Origin: Populus alba
Taxonomy: Eukaryota; Streptophyta; Magnoliopsida; Malpighiales; Salicaceae
DNA length: 64,000 bases
NCBI RefSeq assembly: GCF_005239225.2
Contig: NC_133300.1
Coordinates: 7,593,875 to 7,657,874 of the forward strand
Direction: 5' to 3'
Shown: positions 58,713 to 64,000 of the stretch, in pieces
How the letters are laid out: every line of letters starts with the position of its first letter
How positions within the stretch are numbered: position 1 is the stretch's first letter
Made by a program: the position numbers and the translations under genes
Notes under the pieces: model-generated
The model's input: only the letters and a program-made list of their open reading frames with translations
What the model was told of the DNA's origin: nothing
Database searches by the model: none

Positions 58713-59548
58713 TCAAGTCCGCCCAGCGAGGCGGCTTAAAAACAATTTGCTTCATTTTTTTTCTTTGTTTCATCTTGATATTACTTGACAATGAAATAAA
58801 ATGATAAACTCGCTGTGGGCCACCACCTATCTATTAATTAAATAAAAGGAGAGGAGATATTCTTTACCTGTCTGACTTGGCTGCACTCTTTATTCGAATC
58901 GGGGCAGGATATCTTTTTCAATCATTTTAGACCTTTTCTTGTCTCTGTTTTTTCTTATGTTAACAAGTCATCCTGTCTTCTCAGTTACCAGGCTTTCAAA
59001 TCGCTCGGTAATTTTTCTATAATTTTGTTAGAAACTTGTGTTCATTTTATTTCGAATTATTTGATTATTGGTGACCTGCTCGGGTTCGAATCATTTGCTT
59101 CTTCTTTTTTTTTTTACAATTAGGTTTTTTTGTTTTGTTTTTGTTCTTGTTTTTTATATTGAGCGGTTTCTGATCCAGTGATTGATGTTCGCACCAAAAT
59201 CATTGGAGACTTCTGTTTTCATCACAAGTACCACCCGAACTAATTTAGATGCTGCCAGAATCTGCACCTCCTCCAATTAATGACATGATTCTATGTTAGT
59301 GCTTAAGGCTACGCACCCTTTTCGAATGGATTTGCAATTCTGTGATTTCAAAGATGAATGTTTAATTATTATTTTTCTGGGTAATAGGTGTTTGATGAAA
59401 TTCCTAGCTGAGATGTTGTTAAACTTCGGTGTTCATTTTTATCACTAACCTTGAGCCTGTGAAAGTTGTGGGAATTTCTATCATTCATACTAGAAAGCTT
59501 GTTTATACATTGCATTTAAATTGTGTTTGTCTAACCTTAAGTTTTTGT

Positions 59549-59574
59549 TTTTAGTGGTGGGGCCACCACTAAAA
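59549..59574. repeat. 26-bp perfect palindrome in FBL12-like leader, copy 2
   Basis: Same arms as at 51903-51928 (TTTTAGTGGTGG and CCACCACTAAAA). It is unchanged between the two copies although flanking bases have diverged slightly. Confidence 0.9.
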
Positions 59575-60095
59575 GCAAATAACTGTGAAGGATTGTACCC
59601 ACAGCAAATGCTCGTGTTTTGTGCCGTGGAGGGTTGCAGCCACAGCAAACGCAAATGTCTTAGACAAACATATTCTAAGAATGATCTTTATTTTTCTCTT
59701 AATGATGCTTTTATTGATGGCTTTTTACCATTACAGCTTACTGGTTTTTCTCCTTTGCAGCTTGGCTCTTGTGTATACCCCCTGAATTTAACATTTTCTA
59801 GTCGAATCACCTGATGTCAAGAATCTAGAAAGAAGGTTTATATCTCCTTTCTTCTGTTGATCTTAGTCAATTCACACAGGTTGATGAGGAAAACTATCTT
59901 CTTGTGTCCCGGGTCATTGTCGTTCAGAAAAACTTTATTATCGTAAATATTGTGGGGTTCATGTAGGCTATGGATATGGCGATTCACCTGCTCTATGTAG
60001 TTTTGAATCTCCCAACTCATCTAGCTCAGCTTATAAAAAAGATACCCTAAAGATCGGGGTTCTACAGCCTTCAGAAGATTTCTAACAAAGTTCTC

Positions 60096-61256
60096 ATGGA
60101 AGAACCTTTGAGTTATACTCTTACCTCTATCATGCACCTACCCGATGATTGCCTGTCTATTGTTTTTCAGTTTCTTGTCTGTAGCACTGATCATGAATCG
60201 TTTGGTTTGACTTGTCATCGCTGGCTTAATATTCAAAACACACATCGTCGGTCCTTACAATTTCATAGTTCATTGGCCCTCCCCAATGCTTCTTCGTTAT
60301 CTCAAAGGGGGCTTGTTGTTAGTGCCTTCCATCTCCATAGGCTGCTCACCCGTTTTCAGCATTTACACTATTTGTCCCTCTCTGGTTGCTCGGAGCTGCC
60401 TGATTCATGCTTAACCTTTTTGCAATCCTATCCTTCAAAGCTGCTTCATCTTAATCTGGACTGTTGTTTTGGAATCACTGACAATGGACTTTCACTGGTT
60501 GCCGCTAGTTGCTCCTCCCTAGAGGCTATTAGTCTATATCGATGCAATATTACTGATGCTGGGTTAGAAACTTTAGCTAATGGTTGCTCAGCCTTGAAGC
60601 ACATAAATCTCTCATACTGCTCACTTGTTTCTGACGGTGGGCTGAGAGCTCTCTCTCAATCTTGCTGTCATCTAGAGGCAGTTAAGATATCTCATTGCAG
60701 CGGAGTGACTGGTACAGGGTTTAAAGGGTGTTCACCAACTTTAACTCATATAGATGCTGATTCTTGTAACCTTGATCCAGAAGGCATTATGGGGATTGTA
60801 AGTGGAGGTGGTCTTGAGTATTTGAATGTTTCTCGTGTAAACTGGTGGCGTAGTGGAGACACATTGGCAGTGCTAGGTGCAGGTTTTGCCACAAGGCTAA
60901 AGATTCTCAATCTTTGGCTGTGCAGGACTGTTGGTGATGAGTCCATTGCGGCAATAGCGAGGGGGTGCCCATTGCTTCAAGAATGGAATGTGGCATTGTG
61001 TCATGGGGTCAGGATTGCAGGATGGCAATCTATTGGGATCAATTGCAATAAATTGGAGAAACTTCATGTCAATCGTTGTCGAAATCTGTGTGATCTTGGG
61101 TTGCAAGCTTTGAGAGAGGGGTGCAAAGGGCTCTTGGTTTTGTACATTGGACGCACTTGGAAATTATCTGCTACCGCAATAGAGTTGTTTAAATTATGTA
61201 GAGGTAATGTTGAGATCAGTGAAAAAGAGATAATGTTTATCGGGCCTAGTAATTAG
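60096..61256 (+). CDS. FBL12: F-box/LRR-repeat protein, FBL12-like, copy 2 (386 aa)
   Basis: Second, tandem copy of the gene at 52448-53608, in the same orientation, about 7.65 kb downstream and of the same length. It has an F-box at residues about 10-55 and the same cysteine-containing leucine-rich repeats. It differs at three residues: Thr31 for Ser in the F-box region, Ser138 for Gly at the 'VAAGC' repeat position, and Gly254 for Arg in the 'WWRS' segment. The frame is fully intact, so both copies are probably functional. Promoter-proximal sequence is shared for about 1.3 kb, but further upstream the two copies carry different transposons. Regulation could therefore differ. Confidence 0.93.
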   Translation: MEEPLSYTLTSIMHLPDDCLSIVFQFLVCSTDHESFGLTCHRWLNIQNTHRRSLQFHSSLALPNASSLSQRGLVVSAFHLHRLLTRFQHLHYLSLSGCSELPDSCLTFLQSYPSKLLHLNLDCCFGITDNGLSLVAASCSSLEAISLYRCNITDAGLETLANGCSALKHINLSYCSLVSDGGLRALSQSCCHLEAVKISHCSGVTGTGFKGCSPTLTHIDADSCNLDPEGIMGIVSGGGLEYLNVSRVNWWRSGDTLAVLGAGFATRLKILNLWLCRTVGDESIAAIARGCPLLQEWNVALCHGVRIAGWQSIGINCNKLEKLHVNRCRNLCDLGLQALREGCKGLLVLYIGRTWKLSATAIELFKLCRGNVEISEKEIMFIGPSN

Positions 61257-61468
61257 AAGACGGCGGTGAAAAAAAATCCCATGATGCATGCCAGTTGTTA
61301 AACTAGGAAGAATTTTCCGATTGGGTCCAAAAGTTTGCATTAGTTATGATGGGCTTTTAACATCGTGTTGCTGCAAACATCTTGTAGTAGTATTTGGTTG
61401 TTTACGACAGAGAATATCAATATGTGCTCCTTCTGTGGTGACTTGCAGTTCTTTTAGAGCATGAGTTC

Positions 61469-62560
61469 AAGAGAAAACAAGAACTGTCACGCACACGTCT
61501 GTGTCCCTTGGCAGCGGGAGGAAGGAGAACAGCTCGTCTGGTATTTGTATTCGCTTTTTTTTTAATAACATTTTAAGTTTTATGTTCATTGTCAAAAACT
61601 TGGTAAAATCATCCAAGGCAGCTTATATTTTCGACAGAAAATGCATAGTTTTGCGAGTCATAAAATGGAGTACGAGGCGGAGGTCTAGGTATCCAAGTCA
61701 TAAAATCCATGCTCAACCAAGCAAGGTACGGAGACGGTGTATAGCAATTAGTCAGATGATAAGACTGGTGCCTGTAAATGTACAGCGATATAGGAGAACT
61801 TTAACTGACCTGGGAGTCAAGTAGGTATACGACACAAACATTGAAGTTTTTAAGCATCAAATGCTCCACAGAGTCTCGGAACACTGGCACATGTGAAAAG
61901 GTTCTATCTAGCCTATAAAACATTTAAGGTTTATAAGAAGTTAGCATCATTGTCAGGAAAACAAGCAAATCATAAAGCAGCGGGTGTAGGACAAGAGAGC
62001 TAAAAACAACATAACACGAGGGTTGATGGAGGGTAGAAGTACAAAATCACGTAAATATTATAAACTTATTAATAAATAAATATTAATATTCATTATTGCC
62101 CTTTATTCTTGGTCATCATTCTTTCTTTATACCATGTTTATTTTTATAAAAAATTGTATTAATTTTAAATTAATTTTTTTAATATTTTTATATCATTTTT
62201 GATATGATGATATTAAAATAATTTTTTAAAAAATAATATATATATATATTATTTATTTGATGCATTATACTCTAAAAAATAATTATTATTATATTCTCAA
62301 ATATTTTTTTAATTAAAAAAAAACTTAATCTCAAGTTTGAAAGGTAGGAAAAACTGCATGAATTTCCATGCACTCCGTATCCTCAACATAAAAATTGTGT
62401 TTCATGCCTCTTATCTGTTGGTAATAAGACAGACTTCTTAACTACAATACTGAATTTGAAAGGAAAAACAAAGTCAATAATGTAATAATCCATGCCTTTA
62501 AACTCCTCAAAGATAGAATCTTTAATTAGTTTGTAAAACTTCACAATCTTTTTGTATAAG
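61469..62560. other. intergenic region after FBL12 copy 2
   Basis: No gene was recognised. A patch at 61470-61830 is less AT-rich and has an open frame (MSLGSGRKENSS...) without family resemblance. The region then becomes AT-rich, with a (TA)n run near 62237-62249. Confidence 0.5.
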
Positions 62561-62574
62561 AACCGTTGCTTTAG

Positions 62575-62735
62575 TGGGTGTTTATTTACGCGGTAGCTTC
62601 TGCTTTTAAAGCTAACCGCGTAAACCAAGCGTTTGGTAACATAAGAAAAGCTGTTTTTTATTTGATGGGTCCCATAATTTGTTTCATCAAACCATGGTTT
62701 TGCAAAAGCAGCTGGGAGCTGCTTCTCATTATTTA
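62575..62735. mobile_element. MITE-like hairpin fragment
   Basis: Arms TTTACGCGGTAGCTT (62585-62599) and AAAGCTAACCGCGTAAA (62608-62624) form a stem with one bulge. A second palindrome, AGCAGCTGGGAGCTGCT, is at 62707-62723. The lead 'gtgggtgtttatttacgcgg' resembles the end of a non-autonomous DNA transposon. The opposite end was not found. Confidence 0.55.
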
Positions 62736-62829
62736 CCTGTGCACAACCACACAATGATTGGACACCGAACCAGAAATATTATTTATGCACGCGTATGATC
62801 ATAGACGATGGAGGATAGTCCAAACCATT

Positions 62830-63158
62830 GAGAAATTGGGCTTTAACTTGTGTTTTGGGTTTAATTTATATGAACTTTTAGATGAGTTTTATTAATTTGG
62901 TTTTATTTGTTGGGCTTGATTTAATTAATGTTAAGTATTTTATTTAGTGGGCTATAAGCCCAACCCCTTATTCTAGTTAGGGTTTTAGTATAAATACCCT
63001 ACTTCTCTAAATGTTAAGGGACTTTGAATGATTAATGAAAATTTGCAGATTTGCATATCTCCAACCCCTCTCCTCCTCTTCTTCTTAGCTTCTTTCTTTC
63101 TCTAAAGCTTCTTTCTTTTCTTGCTTTAATTCTTTTTTATTTGTTGTCCCGCGTCAAA
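62830..63158 (+). repeat. 5' LTR (partly delimited) of an LTR retrotransposon
   Basis: The right end is fixed by the primer-binding site at 63161. Inside are a TATA box (TATAAATA at 62989-62996), a CT-rich leader and probable transcript start sequences. The left border is not certain: no TG start with a target duplicate could be matched, because the other LTR lies outside the window. Confidence 0.6.
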
Positions 63159-63160
63159 TT

Positions 63161-63172
63161 TGGTATCAGAGC
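63161..63172 (+). other. primer-binding site, initiator tRNA-Met type
   Basis: TGGTATCAGAGC, the same site as in the Copia element at 28041, placed 2-3 nt after the presumed LTR end. Confidence 0.8.
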
Positions 63173-64000
63173 ACGGCTTTTAATTGTTCTTACAATTAAT
63201 AGATCAATGTGTTATGTTTAACCCTAGAATAATCTATAAAAAAAAAAGTTACTGTTCATCAAAAAAATTTATTGTTCATCCTCTACGCAGCCGCCGGAAA
63301 AAGTCCCTGTTCAGAAACCCACAGTTTACTGTTCACTGTTCAAAATCACTGTTCACTACCGAAGCTCTGTGCATCAACGCCGATTGGAAACTCTGCCTCA
63401 ACGCCGGTCAAACCAAGACCCACGGCGGCAGACTCTCCTACAGAAGGCCACTCTCCACACCTCTGACAGATCGCACCGAATCATCTTCAACGGCACCTCC
63501 ACAAGACCACAGCAGACCTGCGGCTTCAGCTACCATCGCCCTCAACCATTAGCAACCGACAGAGCAGTAGAACTAGCAGGCGCACAAAACCCATCACAGC
63601 CAACGTCGACTCGGGGTTTACAGCAGCACCAGCCACGCCTTCTCTCAACAACCACCAAGATCCACGTAGCAACAGATCTGCCATCAGTGGATCTCCGGCT
63701 TCAGCAGCACAAAACCACCGACAATAACCCATCTTCGGTTCCAAACCATCAGCCGCAACCACCAGTATATCTGCACATCAGTCCCACAGAACGATCGGCC
63801 ATTCAACATCAACGCTGGTCACAACCAACGATCAAAAGGACACGCCGATTCACTGTCTTCAACAACCCGCAGCGCCGCGCCCACAACAGTTCCTTGTCTT
63901 CGATTCCAAACCAGCAGCCGCAACCACCACAGACACCACCGCCTCCTCCCTTGCACCGCCAGACCCATCAGAATCAGCGAGCTTCATGCACTGTTGCTGA
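63173..64000 (+). mobile_element. leader / 5' internal region of the LTR retrotransposon (runs off the window)
   Basis: Less AT-rich than most of the window. It begins with several 'ctgttca' repeats between 63250 and 63360, followed by proline/serine/threonine-rich open stretches without a recognised gag domain. A leader of over 800 nt before gag is long for Copia. The class (Copia or gypsy) cannot be settled without the sequence beyond 64000. Confidence 0.6.

Larger units (their letters stand above)
55012..61468. repeat. large tandem duplication, copy 2
   Basis: Counterpart of 43988-46980 plus 51130-53817. It lacks the Harbinger-bearing insertion. Instead it has two short insertions (58218-58445 and 58529-58712) and an internal tandem repeat of about 317 bp at 55318-55950. 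It ends near 61468, where similarity to copy 1 stops at the MITE insertion site. Confidence 0.9.

Noticed and set aside
59521..59814. 97-aa ORF upstream of FBL12 copy 2, similar to 51939-52166
   Set aside because: Similarity between copies is explained by the recent duplication. The frames differ in length and overlap the leader, so at best they are uORFs.
61501..61824. 107-aa ORF after FBL12 copy 2
   Set aside because: No recognisable motif and no paralogue at copy 1; likely chance.

Overview
This window is nuclear DNA of a woody eudicot, most likely Populus or another Salicaceae species. The reasons are multi-exon genes with GT-AG introns, AT-rich intergenic DNA with many (TA)n runs, plant-type Copia, Ty3/gypsy (Tat-like), hAT, CACTA and PIF/Harbinger elements, and short MITE-like repeats. 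The species call is inference from gene and repeat style, not from a search.

Layout. 1-3040: AT-rich DNA without a gene. 3144-3281: one orphan exon-like piece with a membrane segment. 3714-7711 (minus): complete seven-exon purple acid phosphatase of the PAP15 (phytase-like) group. 7.7-12.5 kb: promoter sequence, a GC-rich island at 9.4-9.74 kb, and MITE-like repeats. 12564-15511 (plus): complete six-exon ERD2, the K/HDEL receptor (215 aa). 15.5-23.6 kb: repeat-rich DNA with a decayed CACTA transposon that is split by a non-autonomous hAT element carrying a clean 8-bp target duplication.

23.7-32.9 kb: a cluster of SIN3-like genes. It holds a 71-aa single-PAH ORF (minus), an intact 533-aa mini-SIN3 (plus), and a tail-to-tail broken paralogue (minus). 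The broken paralogue is interrupted by a 4.78-kb Copia element (27758-32537) with apparently identical 283-bp LTRs, a TGCTG target duplication and unusual TA...TA ends. That Copia element carries three reading-frame lesions. 33.3-35.5 kb: a small unknown ORF and a divergent SUMO-like gene (minus) whose exons do not join in phase.

37-42.5 kb: two decayed Tat-like Ty3/gypsy pieces in opposite orientation. 44-61.5 kb: a large tandem duplication carrying two nearly identical F-box/LRR (FBL12-like) genes that differ at three residues. The two copies have since been filled with different elements: a PIF/Harbinger-bearing insertion of about 4.15 kb in copy 1, and two short MITEs in copy 2. 62.6 kb to the end: a hairpin MITE fragment, then the 5' LTR, primer-binding site and leader of a further LTR retrotransposon that runs out of the window.

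The intact housekeeping genes (PAP15, ERD2, FBL12) are unrelated and simply neighbours. The unusual content is the mini-SIN3 cluster and the nested and duplicated transposon structure.
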